Source: Curtobacterium sp. MCBA15_008
Lineage (GTDB): Bacteria > Actinomycetota > Actinomycetes > Actinomycetales > Microbacteriaceae
NCBI RefSeq assembly: GCF_001865065.1
Contig: NZ_MJGN01000022.1
Coordinates: 33,256-97,255, forward strand
DNA: 64,000 nt
Reading direction: 5' to 3'
Part shown: piece by piece, positions 27,858-37,668 of the stretch
Position numbering within the stretch: position 1 is the stretch's first letter
Layout: each line of letters begins with the position of its first letter
The notes under the pieces: model-generated
Database searches by the model: none
The model's input: the letters and a program-made list of their open reading frames with translations, nothing else
Told to the model about the DNA's origin: nothing
Program-made: the position numbers and the translations under genes

Positions 27858-28142
27858 CTACTTGGCCTTCTCGAGGATCTCGACCAGGCGCCAGCGCTTG
27901 GAAGCGCTGAGGGGACGGGTCTCGCTGATCACGACGAGGTCGCCGACACCAGCGGTGCCGAGCTCGTCGTGGGCCTTCACCTTGGACGTGCGACGGATGA
28001 TCTTGCCGTAGAGCGCGTGCTTCACGCGGTCCTCGACCTCGACCACGATGGTCTTGTCCATCTTGTCGCTCGTGACGTAGCCACGACGCGTCTTGCGGTA
28101 GCCGCGAGCGGAGGCGGCGGAGGTCTTCTCTTCGTTCGCCAT
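27858..28142 (-). CDS. rpsQ: 30S ribosomal protein S17
   Basis: Early-assembly 16S-binding OB-fold protein, 94 residues. The core [21 protein letters not shown] and the C-terminal [16 protein letters not shown] are clear. The ATG overlaps the rpmC stop by one base (TAATG). Confidence 0.97.
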   Translation of the reverse strand: MANEEKTSAASARGYRKTRRGYVTSDKMDKTIVVEVEDRVKHALYGKIIRRTSKVKAHDELGTAGVGDLVVISETRPLSASKRWRLVEILEKAK

Positions 28143-28462
28143 TACTTCTCCTCGGCGGTCTCGGCCTCGGTCGACTCAGCCGGCTTCTCAGCCTTCTTGG
28201 TCGTCTTCTTGGCCTTGGTGGCGGTCTCGACGGGCGCGGGAGTGGCACGGATGCCGAGCTCGCGCTCGCGGAGGACGGTGTAGATACGGGCGATGTCGCG
28301 CTTGACGGCACGGAGACGACCGTGGCTCTCCAGCTGGCCGGTGGCCGACTGGAAACGGAGGTTGAAGAGTTCCTCCTTGGCCTTCTTCAGCTCGTCAGCA
28401 AGACGCTCGTTCTCGAACGTGTCGAGCTCCGTCGGACGGAGCTCCTTGGAACCGATCGCCAT
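28142..28462 (-). CDS. rpmC: 50S ribosomal protein L29 with charged C-terminal tail
   Basis: Exit-tunnel protein. The normal L29 core ([20 protein letters not shown] and [12 protein letters not shown]) fills the first about 75 residues. A further 30 residues rich in Lys, Ala, Glu and Thr ([13 protein letters not shown]) bring it to 106. TAATG one-base overlaps link it to rplP and rpsQ. Confidence 0.96.
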   Translation of the reverse strand: MAIGSKELRPTELDTFENERLADELKKAKEELFNLRFQSATGQLESHGRLRAVKRDIARIYTVLRERELGIRATPAPVETATKAKKTTKKAEKPAESTEAETAEEK

Positions 28463-28881
28463 TATGCGTCGCCCTCCTCGCGCTTGATGATGCGTGCCTT
28501 GAGGGGCAGCTTGTGGATTGCACGAGTCAGCGCCTCACGGGCGATGTCCTCGCTGACGCCGGAGAGCTCGAAGAGCACGCGACCCGGCTTGACGTTGGCG
28601 ACCCACCACTCGGGCGAGCCCTTACCGGAACCCATGCGGGTCTCAGCCGGCTTCTTGGTGAGCGGACGGTCCGGGTAGATGTTGATCCACACCTTGCCGC
28701 CACGCTTGATGTGACGCGTCATGGCGATACGAGCGGACTCGATCTGACGGTTGGTCACGTAAGCGGGGGTGAGCGCCTGGATGCCGTAGTCACCGAACGA
28801 CACCTTGGTGCCACCGGTGGCCTGGCCCGAACGCTTCGGGTGGTGCTGCTTACGGTGCTTGACTCGACGGGGAATAAGCAT
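28462..28881 (-). CDS. rplP: 50S ribosomal protein L16
   Basis: Large-subunit protein by the A site, 139 residues, of normal length. [17 protein letters not shown], the [24 protein letters not shown] region (about residues 75-98) and [12 protein letters not shown] are diagnostic. Confidence 0.97.
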   Translation of the reverse strand: MLIPRRVKHRKQHHPKRSGQATGGTKVSFGDYGIQALTPAYVTNRQIESARIAMTRHIKRGGKVWINIYPDRPLTKKPAETRMGSGKGSPEWWVANVKPGRVLFELSGVSEDIAREALTRAIHKLPLKARIIKREEGDA

Positions 28882-28883
28882 TG

Positions 28884-29684
28884 TTACGCCTCAACTCCTG
28901 CGCCGGCCGGCGCGTCCTGCGGGGCCTGCTGCTGGCGTCCACCGCGGTCGCCGCCACGGCGGTCGCCGCGCTCGCCGCCACGGGGGCCGCCACGACGCTC
29001 GGGGCGCGACGAACGCTGGTTCGCCTGCTCGCGAGCGAGCTCCTTGTTCGTGATGTCGCCCTTGTAGATCCAGACCTTCACGCCGATGCGGCCGAACGTG
29101 GTCCGGGCCTCGTAGAAGCCGTAGTCGATGTTCGCGCGGAGCGTGTGCAGGGGCACGCGGCCCTCGCGGTAAAACTCCGAACGCGACATCTCGGCGCCGC
29201 CGAGACGACCCGACACCTGGATGCGGACACCCTTGGCGCCGGCGCGCTGTGCACCCTGCAGGCCCTTGCGCATGGCGCGACGGAACGCGACACGGGCGGA
29301 GAGCTGCTCGGCGATGCCCTGCGCGACGAGCTGGGCCTCGGTCTCGGGGTTCTTGACCTCGAGGATGTTGAGCTGGATCTGCTTCTTGGTGAGCTTCTCG
29401 AGCTCGCCACGGACGCGCTCCGCCTCGGCGCCGCGGCGACCGATGACGATGCCCGGACGCGCGGTGTGGATGTCCACGCGGACACGGTCACGGGTGCGCT
29501 CGAGCTCGATGCGAGCGACGCCGGCACGGTCGAGGGTCTTCTTCAGGTACTCGCGCACCTTGATGTCCTCGGCCACGTAGTCGGCGTAGCGCTGACCCGG
29601 CTTCGTGCTGTCGGTGAACCAGTGCGAGACGTGGTCCGTCGTGATCCCGAGACGGAAGCCGTACGGGTTGACCTTCTGGCCCAT
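28884..29684 (-). CDS. rpsC: 30S ribosomal protein S3
   Basis: mRNA-entry-channel protein with the KH domain ([24 protein letters not shown] loop present as IGRRGAE). The 266 residues include a C-terminal Arg/Gly/Gln-rich tail of about 50 residues ([15 protein letters not shown]), longer than in E. coli and resembling an RGG-type RNA-binding tail. Starts [13 protein letters not shown]. Confidence 0.97.
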   Translation of the reverse strand: MGQKVNPYGFRLGITTDHVSHWFTDSTKPGQRYADYVAEDIKVREYLKKTLDRAGVARIELERTRDRVRVDIHTARPGIVIGRRGAEAERVRGELEKLTKKQIQLNILEVKNPETEAQLVAQGIAEQLSARVAFRRAMRKGLQGAQRAGAKGVRIQVSGRLGGAEMSRSEFYREGRVPLHTLRANIDYGFYEARTTFGRIGVKVWIYKGDITNKELAREQANQRSSRPERRGGPRGGERGDRRGGDRGGRQQQAPQDAPAGAGVEA

Positions 29685-30076
29685 TACTTGCTCGCCTTCT
29701 TGCTCGTCGCCGCAGCCTCGACCTCATCCGGCGTCGCGAGGACGACCGTGATGTGCGAGGTGCGCTTGTTGATGCGGAAGGCGCGGCCCTGGGCACGCGG
29801 CTGGAACCGCTTCAGGGTCGTGCCCTCGTCGACGAAGACGCGGCTCACGTAGAGGTCGCGCTCGTCGAGGAAGCTGTTCGTCGAGTCCGCCTTCACCCGG
29901 GCGTTCGCGATCGCCGAGGCGACCAGCTTGTACACGGGCTCCGAAGCGCCCTGGGGGGCGAACTTCAGGATGGCGAGCGCCTCGTGGGCCTGCTTGCCGC
30001 GGATCAGCTCGATGACGCGACGGGCCTTCTGAGGCGTGACGCGGATGTGTCGCACGCGTGCGATCGACTCCACCAT
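29684..30076 (-). CDS. rplV: 50S ribosomal protein L22
   Basis: Exit-tunnel protein of 130 residues; its hairpin loop region ([20 protein letters not shown]) is the site of macrolide-affecting mutations in other species and looks standard here. Stop overlaps the rpsC ATG by one base. Confidence 0.97.
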   Translation of the reverse strand: MVESIARVRHIRVTPQKARRVIELIRGKQAHEALAILKFAPQGASEPVYKLVASAIANARVKADSTNSFLDERDLYVSRVFVDEGTTLKRFQPRAQGRAFRINKRTSHITVVLATPDEVEAAATSKKASK

Positions 30077-30101
30077 TTCGTTCCTCCTCTGCGTCGCCGC
30101 G

Positions 30102-30383
30102 TTAGCGGCGACGGCCCTTCTTGTCGTCCTTCACGTGACCACGGAAGGTGCGGGTCGGCGCGAACTCGCCGAGCTTGTGACCGACCATCGACTCGGTGAC
30201 GAACACCGGGATGTGCTTGCGGCCGTCGTGCACGGCGATCGTGTGCCCGAGCATGTTCGGGATGATCATCGAGCGACGCGACCAGGTACGGATCACGTTC
30301 TTGGTGTTGGCCTCGTTCTGCGTGACGACCTTGCGGAGCAGGTGCTCGTCGACGAAGGGGCCCTTCTTCAGACTGCGTGGCAT
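30102..30383 (-). CDS. rpsS: 30S ribosomal protein S19
   Basis: Head protein, 93 residues, with [19 protein letters not shown] and the C-terminal [20 protein letters not shown]. Standard length; between rplB (11 bp) and rplV (25 bp). Confidence 0.98.
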   Translation of the reverse strand: MPRSLKKGPFVDEHLLRKVVTQNEANTKNVIRTWSRRSMIIPNMLGHTIAVHDGRKHIPVFVTESMVGHKLGEFAPTRTFRGHVKDDKKGRRR

Positions 30384-30394
30384 CTTCTGAACTC

Positions 30395-31234
<840 letters not shown>

Positions 31235-31252
31235 GATTTATCCCTCTGGTCC

Positions 31253-31552
31253 TCAGCCGACAGCCGTGAAGATGTCGATCGAACCGGACTTGAGCGTCAC
31301 GATGGCGCGCTTGGTGTCCTTGCGCTTGCCCATGCCGAAACGCGTGCGACGGGTCTTGCCCGGACGGTTCAGCGTGTTGATGCTCGCGACCTTGACGTCG
31401 AAGATCTTCTCGATGGCGAGCTTGATCTCGGTCTTGTTCGAACGGGGGTCCACGATGAACGTGTACTTGCCCTGGTCGATCAGGCCGTAGCTCTTCTCCG
31501 AGACGACCGGCGAGATGATGATGTCGCGCGGGTCCTTGTTGAAGCCGCTCAT
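31253..31552 (-). CDS. rplW: 50S ribosomal protein L23
   Basis: Exit-site protein that docks trigger factor and SRP; 99 residues. [20 protein letters not shown] and [20 protein letters not shown] are family-typical. Its ATG overlaps the rplD stop by 4 bp. Confidence 0.97.
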   Translation of the reverse strand: MSGFNKDPRDIIISPVVSEKSYGLIDQGKYTFIVDPRSNKTEIKLAIEKIFDVKVASINTLNRPGKTRRTRFGMGKRKDTKRAIVTLKSGSIDIFTAVG

Positions 31553-32208
31553 GCGGAGATCTCCTTCGCGGTCTTCGACGCGATGAAGGCGTCGAGTGCG
31601 CTCTTGCTGAAGACGAGCGCGTCGGCCTTGAGCACGTCGTAGGCGTTGAGCTGGCCGTACGAGAGCGCGTGGACGTTCGGCAGGTTGCGGATCGACTTGA
31701 GCGTCAGCTCGTCGTCCGACTCGAGCACGACGAGCACGTGCTTGACGGGCGCGACCTTCTCGAGCAGCGTGCGCGCGGTCTTGGTCGACGGGACCTCGGC
31801 TGCGACGAAGCCGTCGACAGCGGAGATGCGGCCACCGCGGGCGCGGTCCGAGAGCGAGCCGAGCAGAGCAGCGGCGATCATCTTCTTCGGGGTGCGCTGC
31901 GAGTAGTCGCGCGGGGTCGGTCCGTGGACGACGCCACCGCCGGTGTGCTCCGGAGCGCGGACCGAACCCTGACGGGCGCGGCCGGTGCCCTTCTGCTTGA
32001 ACGGCTTGCGACCGGCACCGCGGACTTCGCCGCGGTTCTTGGTCTTGTGGGTGCCCTGACGCGCGGCTGCGAGCTGCGCGGTGACGACCTGGTGGATCAG
32101 CGGGACGTTGGTCTCGACGTCGAAGAGCTCGGCGGGGAGCTCGACGGTGCCGGACTTGGCGCCCGATGCGTCGAGGACGTCGATCGTGGTTGCGGTCGTG
32201 GTGGCCAT
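31549..32208 (-). CDS. rplD: 50S ribosomal protein L4
   Basis: Tunnel-constriction protein, 219 residues from the ATG at 32208 ([16 protein letters not shown]). The loop [20 protein letters not shown] is intact, as is the C-terminal [17 protein letters not shown]. In E. coli L4 represses its own operon through the S10 leader; the leader here is long enough for some control but no homologous structure was recognised. Confidence 0.97.
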   Translation of the reverse strand: MATTTATTIDVLDASGAKSGTVELPAELFDVETNVPLIHQVVTAQLAAARQGTHKTKNRGEVRGAGRKPFKQKGTGRARQGSVRAPEHTGGGVVHGPTPRDYSQRTPKKMIAAALLGSLSDRARGGRISAVDGFVAAEVPSTKTARTLLEKVAPVKHVLVVLESDDELTLKSIRNLPNVHALSYGQLNAYDVLKADALVFSKSALDAFIASKTAKEISA

Positions 32209-32210
32209 GA

Positions 32211-32867
32211 TCACTTACCCTTCACGGCGGTGCGGACGAAGACGGAGCGACCGCGGGCACCGGGGACCGCGCCCTTGACGAGCAGCAGACCCTTCTCGGC
32301 GTCGACGGCGTGCACCGTGAGGTTGAGGACGGTGACGCGCTCGCCACCCATGCGACCGGCCATGCGCATGCCCTTGAAGACACGCGACGGGGTCGACGAA
32401 GCACCGATGGAACCGGGCTTGCGGTGGTTGCGGTGGGCACCGTGCGAAGCGGAGACGCCGGCGAAGCCGTGGCGCTTCATGACACCGGCGAAGCCCTTGC
32501 CCTTGGAGGTACCGACGACGTCGACCTTCTGGCCCGCCGTGAACGTGCTGTCCACGGTGAGCTCCTGGCCGAGCGTGTACTCAGCGGAGTCGTTGGTACG
32601 GATCTCGGTGAGGGTGCGACGCGGGGTCACGCCAGCGGCCTCGAAGTGGCCAGCGGCCGGCTTGTTGACCTTGCGCGGGTCGATCGCGCCGGCGGCGATC
32701 TGGATCGCCTCGTAGCCGTCGCGCTCGGCGTTGCGGATCTGGGTGACCACGTTCGGGCCGACCTCGATCACGGTGACGGGGATGAACTTGTTGTTCTCGT
32801 CCCACACCTGGGTCATCCCGAGCTTCTTGCCGAGGAGGCCCTTGACGGACTTGGTTGAATTCGCCAT
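32211..32867 (-). CDS. rplC: 50S ribosomal protein L3
   Basis: Peptidyl-transferase-region and early-assembly protein, 218 residues. [15 protein letters not shown] near the N-terminus and [19 protein letters not shown] in the loop that reaches the active centre are diagnostic. It is 13 bp from rpsJ and two bases from rplD. Confidence 0.97.
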   Translation of the reverse strand: MANSTKSVKGLLGKKLGMTQVWDENNKFIPVTVIEVGPNVVTQIRNAERDGYEAIQIAAGAIDPRKVNKPAAGHFEAAGVTPRRTLTEIRTNDSAEYTLGQELTVDSTFTAGQKVDVVGTSKGKGFAGVMKRHGFAGVSASHGAHRNHRKPGSIGASSTPSRVFKGMRMAGRMGGERVTVLNLTVHAVDAEKGLLLVKGAVPGARGRSVFVRTAVKGK

Positions 32868-32880
32868 CAGTCCAGCCCCC

Positions 32881-33189
32881 TTACAGCTTGATCTCGATGT
32901 TGACGTCTGCCGGCAGGTCGAGTCGCATGAGCGAGTCCACGGCCTTCGGCGTCGGGTCGACGATGTCGATTACCCGCTTGTGCGTGCGCTTCTCGAAGTG
33001 CTCGCGCGAGTCCTTGTACTTGTGAGGAGAACGGATCACGGTGACCACGTTCTTCTCGGTGGGGAGCGGCACCGGGCCGACCACGGTCGCACCGGCACGG
33101 GTCACCGTGTCGACGATCTTCCGGGCCGACGTGTCGATGACCTCGTGGTCGTACGACTTGAGCCGGATGCGGATCTTCTGTCCCGCCAT
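32881..33189 (-). CDS. rpsJ: 30S ribosomal protein S10
   Basis: Head protein, also NusE in antitermination complexes. The ATG at 33189 gives [19 protein letters not shown] and 102 residues; the frame remains open upstream but without family similarity. It is the first gene of the S10-spc cluster, preceded by a long leader. Confidence 0.97.
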   Translation of the reverse strand: MAGQKIRIRLKSYDHEVIDTSARKIVDTVTRAGATVVGPVPLPTEKNVVTVIRSPHKYKDSREHFEKRTHKRVIDIVDPTPKAVDSLMRLDLPADVNIEIKL

Positions 33190-33244
33190 GTGTCTCTTTG
33201 TCCTCTCTGCGCCGCGCACCCTCGGGCCGCCTGACGCCGCCTGC

Positions 33245-33264
33245 GTCGTGCATTCCTGCACGAC
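33245..33264 (-). promoter_or_regulatory. Leader hairpin upstream of rpsJ
   Basis: GTCGTGCA-ttcc-TGCACGAC is a perfect 8-bp stem with a 4-nt loop within the likely untranslated leader of the S10 operon. A possible antitermination (box B-like) or autoregulatory element; no box A was confirmed. Confidence 0.4.
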
Positions 33265-33625
33265 TTGGCTGTTTTCCTGAACCAACCGGCCGCATCCGCT
33301 GGGGATGACCGCTGTTCTCCTGTCAACCGCGCGGGGCGGCGTGGGCCGTCCAGCGTGGGCATGTCGCTTCCCCCACGTCCGGACACAGCTGTGGCCGGGC
33401 GCTCACGAGGGACTCGATCGTGTTCTGCTGCCTGCGGCCCAACCCAGCCCTGCTGAACAGAGGGGTTGTGCACTGCCAGAGCAGTGATCCTGCGCACGCG
33501 AAGCGCGCGGAATTCGGAACCGGACAAGTCTCGCATAGGCACCGCCATCCGTGCAACCCGGGCGTGTCGCGATTTCATGGCGTGTCGCGGCCGGCTCACT
33601 CCCCCGGATCCACGGGGATCACGGG

Positions 33626-33650
33626 CCTGGAGGCGCGGCTCGGCCCCGAC
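33626..33650. repeat. Half copy of the intergenic palindrome
   Basis: GGGCCTGGAGGCGCGGCTCGG-type sequence starting at about 33624 matches the left arm of the family; the right arm is missing. It lies just beyond the hairpin that ends the DarT-like gene. Confidence 0.5.
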
Positions 33651-33653
33651 ACG

Positions 33654-33690
33654 CGACATGCCCTCCGGAGACGGTCCGGAGGGCATGTCG
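33654..33690 (-). terminator. Perfect 16-bp hairpin after the DarT-like gene
   Basis: CGACATGCCCTCCGGA (33654-33669) pairs with TCCGGAGGGCATGTCG (33675-33690) around a 5-nt loop. It begins 18 bp past the stop. No T-run follows, so stem strength alone supports termination. Confidence 0.65.
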
Positions 33691-33707
33691 TGGTGCGGTC
33701 GTGCGCG

Positions 33708-34520
33708 CTACTCGGCGACGACCGGCGGGACGAACCACGGGGGGAAGACCGCGACCCGGGGAGCATGGCCACCGTGGTCCTGCAGCACCGCCTTGACGGT
33801 CTGTCGGACGCGGTCGTTCGGTACGCCGATCACCGCGACGGCGGAGAACGGCACGCTCGGCCCGGCGAGGAGCTCGAGGCCGAGCATCTCCGGGTCGGTG
33901 AAGTCCGTGCGGCGGATGAGGTTCGTCGCGGCCTCGGGACCGACGGCGAAGCGGACGTCGTCGGCGTCGGCGTCCTGGTCGGCGACGATCACCGACGCAC
34001 CGAAGGCCGAGACGGGCACGACGAGCATGATGTACTCGGTCGCCTTGGTCCGGCGTGCCGCGTCGGACCAGCGCTCGCCCTCGGCGCCGGTGCGGAGTTC
34101 GTCCCAGCGGGTGGCGTCGGGCGAGAGGGTGAAGGGCACGTGCCCGGCGACGGACGAACCGTCCGGGGCGGTGGCCTCGGCACGCGCCGCACGCGCGGTG
34201 GCCGACGCGACGTCGACGACCGGGGTGACGGCGTCGGACGCCAGGATGGCTCCGGACCCGACGATGTCGTCGAGGTTGTCCACGTGGGTCACGTGGTGGG
34301 CCCGGAGCGACGCGAAGTCACGCGCCTCGGGGAGGTCGGGGACCGGGGACCGCAGCGAGGACGCGGGGGTCGCGGCCTGGCCGGGGACGCTCCGGAGGGA
34401 GGTGGTGATCCGGGTCCGCCGGGGGGTCGGGGCGGTGGGGATCTCCGACGCCGCACGATGGCGCGGGGCGCAGATGTCGCAGAGCTCGGTCTCGAATCCG
34501 TGGATGCACTCGTCTGTCAC
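33708..34520 (-). CDS. DarT-like (DUF4433) ADP-ribosyltransferase-fold protein
   Basis: Probable member of the family that includes DarT, which ADP-ribosylates thymidine in single-stranded DNA. I use the GTG at 34520 (GGAAGGA 12 nt upstream), giving 270 residues beginning MTDECIHGF; a TTG 54 bp upstream is an alternative. A short zinc-ribbon-like N-terminus (Cys5, His7, Cys14, Cys17) and a Pro/Arg linker precede the core. The core shows HVTHVDNL (about 76-83), an Arg-containing loop, GHVPFTLSP (about 126-134) and GLELLAGPSVPF (about 214-225), whose Glu (about 216) aligns by eye with the DarT catalytic Glu region. No DarG macrodomain antitoxin adjoins it. The call rests on motif recognition only. 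It lies downstream of topoisomerase IB, perhaps in one operon. Confidence 0.62.
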   Translation of the reverse strand: MTDECIHGFETELCDICAPRHRAASEIPTAPTPRRTRITTSLRSVPGQAATPASSLRSPVPDLPEARDFASLRAHHVTHVDNLDDIVGSGAILASDAVTPVVDVASATARAARAEATAPDGSSVAGHVPFTLSPDATRWDELRTGAEGERWSDAARRTKATEYIMLVVPVSAFGASVIVADQDADADDVRFAVGPEAATNLIRRTDFTDPEMLGLELLAGPSVPFSAVAVIGVPNDRVRQTVKAVLQDHGGHAPRVAVFPPWFVPPVVAE

Positions 34521-34601
34521 GACTGGTGGGGGTCCTTCCGTGCCCGTGTGGGGGTGGTCGGGCACGAGGTCCAACGGTACGTCATCCCGGCGTGTTCCGC
34601 G

Positions 34602-35579
34602 TCACTGCCGGTAGAGGAGGGCCCGGACCTCGGACTCCGCGGCGTGCAGACGACCGGGGTCGATGGTCTCGCCGTGGTCGTACGCGTCGAGCAACCGCGG
34701 GTCGATGTAGCTCTGCCGGCACACCGTCGGGGTGTTCCCGAGCTCCTCGCTCGCGACCTTCACGGCGTGCGAGACCGCCTTCTTCCGCTTCGCCTCGGAC
34801 GGCAGCGGCCCGGTCTTGGCCAGGTCGACGGCCGCGGCCACGGTGCCGTGCAGGGTCCGGAAGTCCTTCGCGGTGAACTCCTCGCCGGCGCGCTCCTTGA
34901 CGTAGGCGTTGATGTCCTCGGCGGAGAGCGGTTCCCACTCGGCACCGCGGCGTTCGCGGAAGGAGAGCAGCCGGGCGTTCGGCCCGCGCCGCTTCATCCC
35001 GACGATGACCGAGGCGAGGTCCGGGTCGTGGATGGACGAGGACCACTCCTGACCGCTCTTGCCGGGGAAGTCGAGCTCGATGTCGTCGCCGGAGACGTGG
35101 GCGTGCGCGCAGAGGAGCGTGGAGAGCCCGCGGCTGCCGTGCTCCGTGGCGTACCGCTCCGACCCGACCCGCAGGGAGCCCTGGTCGAGCATCCGGAACG
35201 CGGCCGCCAGCGCGCGCTGCCGGTCCGGCTCCGGTCGGCGGAGGTCCTGCGTGACCATCCGGCGGGCGGACGGCAGCGACTCGGCGAGCGCGAGGGCACG
35301 GTCGTACTTGATCCGGTCCATCCGCTCGCGCCAGCCCGGGTGGTACATGTACTGCCGTCGGCCGGCGCCGTCGATGCCGGTGGCCAGGATGTGGCCGTTC
35401 TCGTAGGGCGAGATCCAGACGTCGTCCCACGCGGGCGGGATGACGAAGTCCTCGAGCCGCTGCCGGATCTCGGGGTCGGTGACGGTCTTGCCGTCCGGGT
35501 CGCGGTACGAGAACCCGCGGCCACTGCGGACGCGGTGGTAGCCGCGACCGTTGGTCGCGGAGCGGCGGAGGCGTGTCAC
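34602..35579 (-). CDS. DNA topoisomerase IB (poxvirus/eukaryal type)
   Basis: Relaxes supercoils through a 3'-phosphotyrosyl intermediate. The 325-residue protein from the GTG at 35579 (MTRLRRSATNGRGYHRVRSG) has the N-terminal DNA-grip domain (PPAWDDVWISPYENGHILATG is split over about residues 45-66) and the catalytic core: Arg in GSERYATEHGSRGLSTL, Lys and Arg in FTAKDFRTLHGT, and the nucleophile Tyr (about 291) in VCRQSYIDPRLL. The frame stays open further upstream into the palindrome at 35622, but that part is not protein-like. No strong Shine-Dalgarno; the start is inferred. The DarT-like gene follows after 81 bp. Confidence 0.88.
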   Translation of the reverse strand: MTRLRRSATNGRGYHRVRSGRGFSYRDPDGKTVTDPEIRQRLEDFVIPPAWDDVWISPYENGHILATGIDGAGRRQYMYHPGWRERMDRIKYDRALALAESLPSARRMVTQDLRRPEPDRQRALAAAFRMLDQGSLRVGSERYATEHGSRGLSTLLCAHAHVSGDDIELDFPGKSGQEWSSSIHDPDLASVIVGMKRRGPNARLLSFRERRGAEWEPLSAEDINAYVKERAGEEFTAKDFRTLHGTVAAAVDLAKTGPLPSEAKRKKAVSHAVKVASEELGNTPTVCRQSYIDPRLLDAYDHGETIDPGRLHAAESEVRALLYRQ

Positions 35580-35621
35580 GTCGTCGATGCAACACGCGCG
35601 TGCCTGTGACCGGGCCAGGTC

Positions 35622-35667
35622 ACGGCCTGGAGGCGCGGTGCAGGCCCGCACCGCGCCTCCAGGCCGT
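35622..35667. repeat. Intergenic palindrome, family member C
   Basis: A perfect 20-bp stem (35622-35641 with 35648-35667) and a 6-nt loop, with GGCCTGGAGGCGCGGTGC in the left arm. It lies just upstream of the topoisomerase start and directly after a possible small ORF. Confidence 0.85.
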
Positions 35668-35674
35668 CAGGTGG

Positions 35675-35794
35675 TCACGCTCGACCGCGTCGGCGCGCGA
35701 CCAGCAGGATCGCCCCGGCGGCCATCGCGAGCCGTCCGGTCAGCGTGCGACGGTCAGTCGGCTGGACGCCCGCGTACGCGATCGCCGTCAGCAT
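35675..35794 (-). CDS. Possible 39-residue small membrane protein
   Basis: A short frame starting MLTAIAYAGVQPTD with a hydrophobic stretch GRLAMAAGAILLVARRR near its basic C-terminus. Third codon positions are about 85% G or C by my count, somewhat above the local average. No clear Shine-Dalgarno. It ends a few bases before the palindrome. It may be spurious; the 311-bp gap between the topoisomerase and the next gene has nothing else. Confidence 0.25.
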   Translation of the reverse strand: MLTAIAYAGVQPTDRRTLTGRLAMAAGAILLVARRRGRA

Positions 35795-35890
35795 CTCGTG
35801 CCGTGATCGCCGGAGCGAGCGCTCCGGCGGGCAGGGTGCCGCCCACGGCTTCTGAGACGGTCGTCGGAGCGGCGCCCCGGGTGGCGAGCA

Positions 35891-36157
35891 TCAGGCCGTG
35901 CCGGCGCCGTCGTTCCCGATCTTGTCGTCGAGGTCCTTCGCGGTCTTGTCGATCTGATCGTCGAACTTGCCGCCGGTGACCTTCTTGATGCCGTCGGCCA
36001 GGCCGTGGATGATCTTGTCGGAGACCTCCTCGGCCTTGTCGCTCTTGACGGCCTCCTCGATCTTGTCCCGGTTCTCGTCGACGAAGGCCTTCGCCTTGTC
36101 GGTGACCTCTTGCGCCTTCTCGGAGACGTTCTTCTGGATGTCGTCGAAGCCGGCCAT
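35891..36157 (-). CDS. Rv0909-type putative antitoxin-like helical protein
   Basis: An 88-residue charged helical protein (MAGFDDIQKNVSEKAQEVTDKAKAF is cut here after the Lys/Glu-rich start; it then runs FVDENRDKIEEAVKSDKAEE). It resembles the small Rv0909/MT0933 family, which is annotated as a putative type II antitoxin, and also stress-type CsbD-like proteins. The ATG at 36157 has a strong GGGAGG Shine-Dalgarno 5 nt upstream. No Rv0910-type SRPBCC toxin partner is adjacent, so an antitoxin role is not supported by context. Confidence 0.6.
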   Translation of the reverse strand: MAGFDDIQKNVSEKAQEVTDKAKAFVDENRDKIEEAVKSDKAEEVSDKIIHGLADGIKKVTGGKFDDQIDKTAKDLDDKIGNDGAGTA

Positions 36158-36284
36158 GGTGCCTCCCTGTCCGGCCGGGCGAACCGGCCGTTCGATGGCC
36201 GGACGTCCCGACCGCTTGGCCGCCATCGTGCCCGCCCACGGGCGTCTTGTCCGCCGAACGCGGGAGAACTCCTGGCAAACGGAA

Positions 36285-36316
36285 AGCGGGGCCGGACCCG
36301 AAGGCCCGACCCCGCT
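36285..36316 (-). terminator. Intrinsic terminator after tuf
   Basis: An 11-bp stem with one mismatch (AGCGGGGCCGG with CCGACCCCGCT) begins 18 bp past the tuf stop. On the minus strand it is followed by TTTCCGTTTGCC, a moderately T-rich tail. It should end the rpsL-rpsG-fusA-tuf transcript. Confidence 0.75.
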
Positions 36317-36333
36317 GTCGCAGGTACCCGGAG

Positions 36334-37521
36334 TTACTTGGTGATCTCTTCGACCGTACCGGCGCCGACCGTACGACCACCCTCACGGATGGCGAAGCGG
36401 AGGCCCGGCTCCATGGCGATCGGCTGGATGAGCTCGACGGTCATGGAGACGGTGTCGCCGGGCATGACCATCTCGGTGCCCTCGGGCAGCGTGATGACGC
36501 CGGTGACGTCCGTGGTGCGGAAGTAGAACTGCGGGCGGTAGTTCGCGTAGAACGGGTTGTGACGCCCACCCTCGTCCTTGGTCAGGATGTACGCGTTCGC
36601 CTTGAAGTCCGTGTGCGGCGTGACCGAACCGGGCTTGACGACGACCTGGCCGCGCTCCACGTCCTCGCGCTTGAGGCCACGGATGAGCAGACCGGTGTTG
36701 TCACCAGCCTCGGCCTTGTCGAGCAGCTTGCGGAACATCTCGATGCCCGTGACCGTGGTCTTCTGCGTCGGGCGGATGCCGACGATCTCGACCTCGGAGT
36801 TCAGGTCGAGCGTGCCACGCTCGACACGACCGGTGACGACGGTGCCACGACCGGTGATCGTGAAGACGTCCTCGATCGGCATCAGGAAGGGCTGGTCGGT
36901 GGCGCGCACCGGGTCCGGAACGGACTCGTCGACGGCGGCCATGAGGTCCTGGACGGACTTGACCCACTTCTCGTCGCCCTCGAGCGCCTTGAGCGCCGAG
37001 ACCTGCACGACGGGCGCGTCCTCGTCGAACTCCTGCGAGCCGAGCAGCTCGCGGACCTCGAGCTCGACGAGCTCCAGGATCTCCTCGTCGTCCACCATGT
37101 CGGACTTGTTCAGCGCGACGACGATGTACGGGACGCCGACCTGGCGAGCGAGCAGCACGTGCTCACGCGTCTGGGGCATCGGGCCGTCGGTGGCGGCGAC
37201 CACGAGGATCGCGCCGTCCATCTGCGCCGCACCCGTGATCATGTTCTTCACGTAGTCGGCGTGACCCGGAGCGTCGACGTGCGCGTAGTGACGCTTCTCG
37301 GTCTGGTACTCGACGTGCGAGATGTTGATCGTGATACCGCGGTCGCGCTCCTCGGGAGCGCTGTCGATCTGCGCGAAGTCACGGGCCTCGTTGAGGTCCG
37401 GGTACTGGTCGTGCAGAACCTTGGTGATCGCCGCCGTGAGCGTCGTCTTGCCGTGGTCGACGTGACCGATGGTTCCGATGTTGACGTGCGGCTTGGTGCG
37501 CTCGAACTTGGCCTTGGCCAC
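36334..37521 (-). CDS. tuf: Elongation factor Tu
   Basis: GTPase that delivers aminoacyl-tRNA. The 395 residues carry G1 GHVDHGKTT (about 19-27), G3 DAPGHADY and G4 NKSD, plus the switch [14 protein letters not shown]. One tuf gene is visible here. It is separated from fusA by 147 bp with an internal hairpin, so its level may be set partly independently. Confidence 0.98.
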   Translation of the reverse strand: MAKAKFERTKPHVNIGTIGHVDHGKTTLTAAITKVLHDQYPDLNEARDFAQIDSAPEERDRGITINISHVEYQTEKRHYAHVDAPGHADYVKNMITGAAQMDGAILVVAATDGPMPQTREHVLLARQVGVPYIVVALNKSDMVDDEEILELVELEVRELLGSQEFDEDAPVVQVSALKALEGDEKWVKSVQDLMAAVDESVPDPVRATDQPFLMPIEDVFTITGRGTVVTGRVERGTLDLNSEVEIVGIRPTQKTTVTGIEMFRKLLDKAEAGDNTGLLIRGLKREDVERGQVVVKPGSVTPHTDFKANAYILTKDEGGRHNPFYANYRPQFYFRTTDVTGVITLPEGTEMVMPGDTVSMTVELIQPIAMEPGLRFAIREGGRTVGAGTVEEITK

Positions 37522-37619
37522 TGGGGTCCTCCTCAGGACTCGGAAGCGACACCCCCGACCGGCCCGTGTTGGGCGCGGGATCGTTGGTGCGCGGTGTGTG
37601 TCTTTACTTTACTTGGTGA

Positions 37620-37646
37620 CGAGGGGCCCGTCGCCGGGCTCCCTCG
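37620..37646 (-). other. Hairpin in the fusA-tuf spacer
   Basis: CGAGGGGCCCG and CGGGCTCCCTCG pair around a TCGC loop with one bulged base. It is 22 bp past the fusA stop, and an A-rich stretch AAGTAAAGTAAAG follows on the minus strand. Possible attenuator or RNA processing site. Confidence 0.5.
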
Positions 37647-37668
37647 CCTGTGGAGAAACGCTGGAGCG

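Larger units (their letters stand above)
33190..33707. other. 518-bp upstream region of rpsJ
   Basis: It holds the S10-operon leader and, presumably, its promoter. A perfect 8-bp hairpin (GTCGTGCA/TGCACGAC, 33245-33264) lies about 55 bp upstream of rpsJ. A second small stem, CACTGC/GCAGTG, lies at about 33472-33487. A left-arm fragment of the palindrome family is at about 33626, and the terminator of the DarT-like gene is at 33654-33690. I could not identify a convincing promoter. Confidence 0.55.

Noticed and set aside
33321-33326. TTGACA on the minus strand upstream of rpsJ
   Set aside because: The sequence 16-18 bp downstream (around CCCAGC) is not -10-like, so I do not call it the S10 promoter.
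35580-35651. Upstream extension of the topoisomerase IB frame into the palindrome at 35622
   Set aside because: The added residues are not family-like and overlap a repeat; the GTG at 35579 gives the usual N-terminus.
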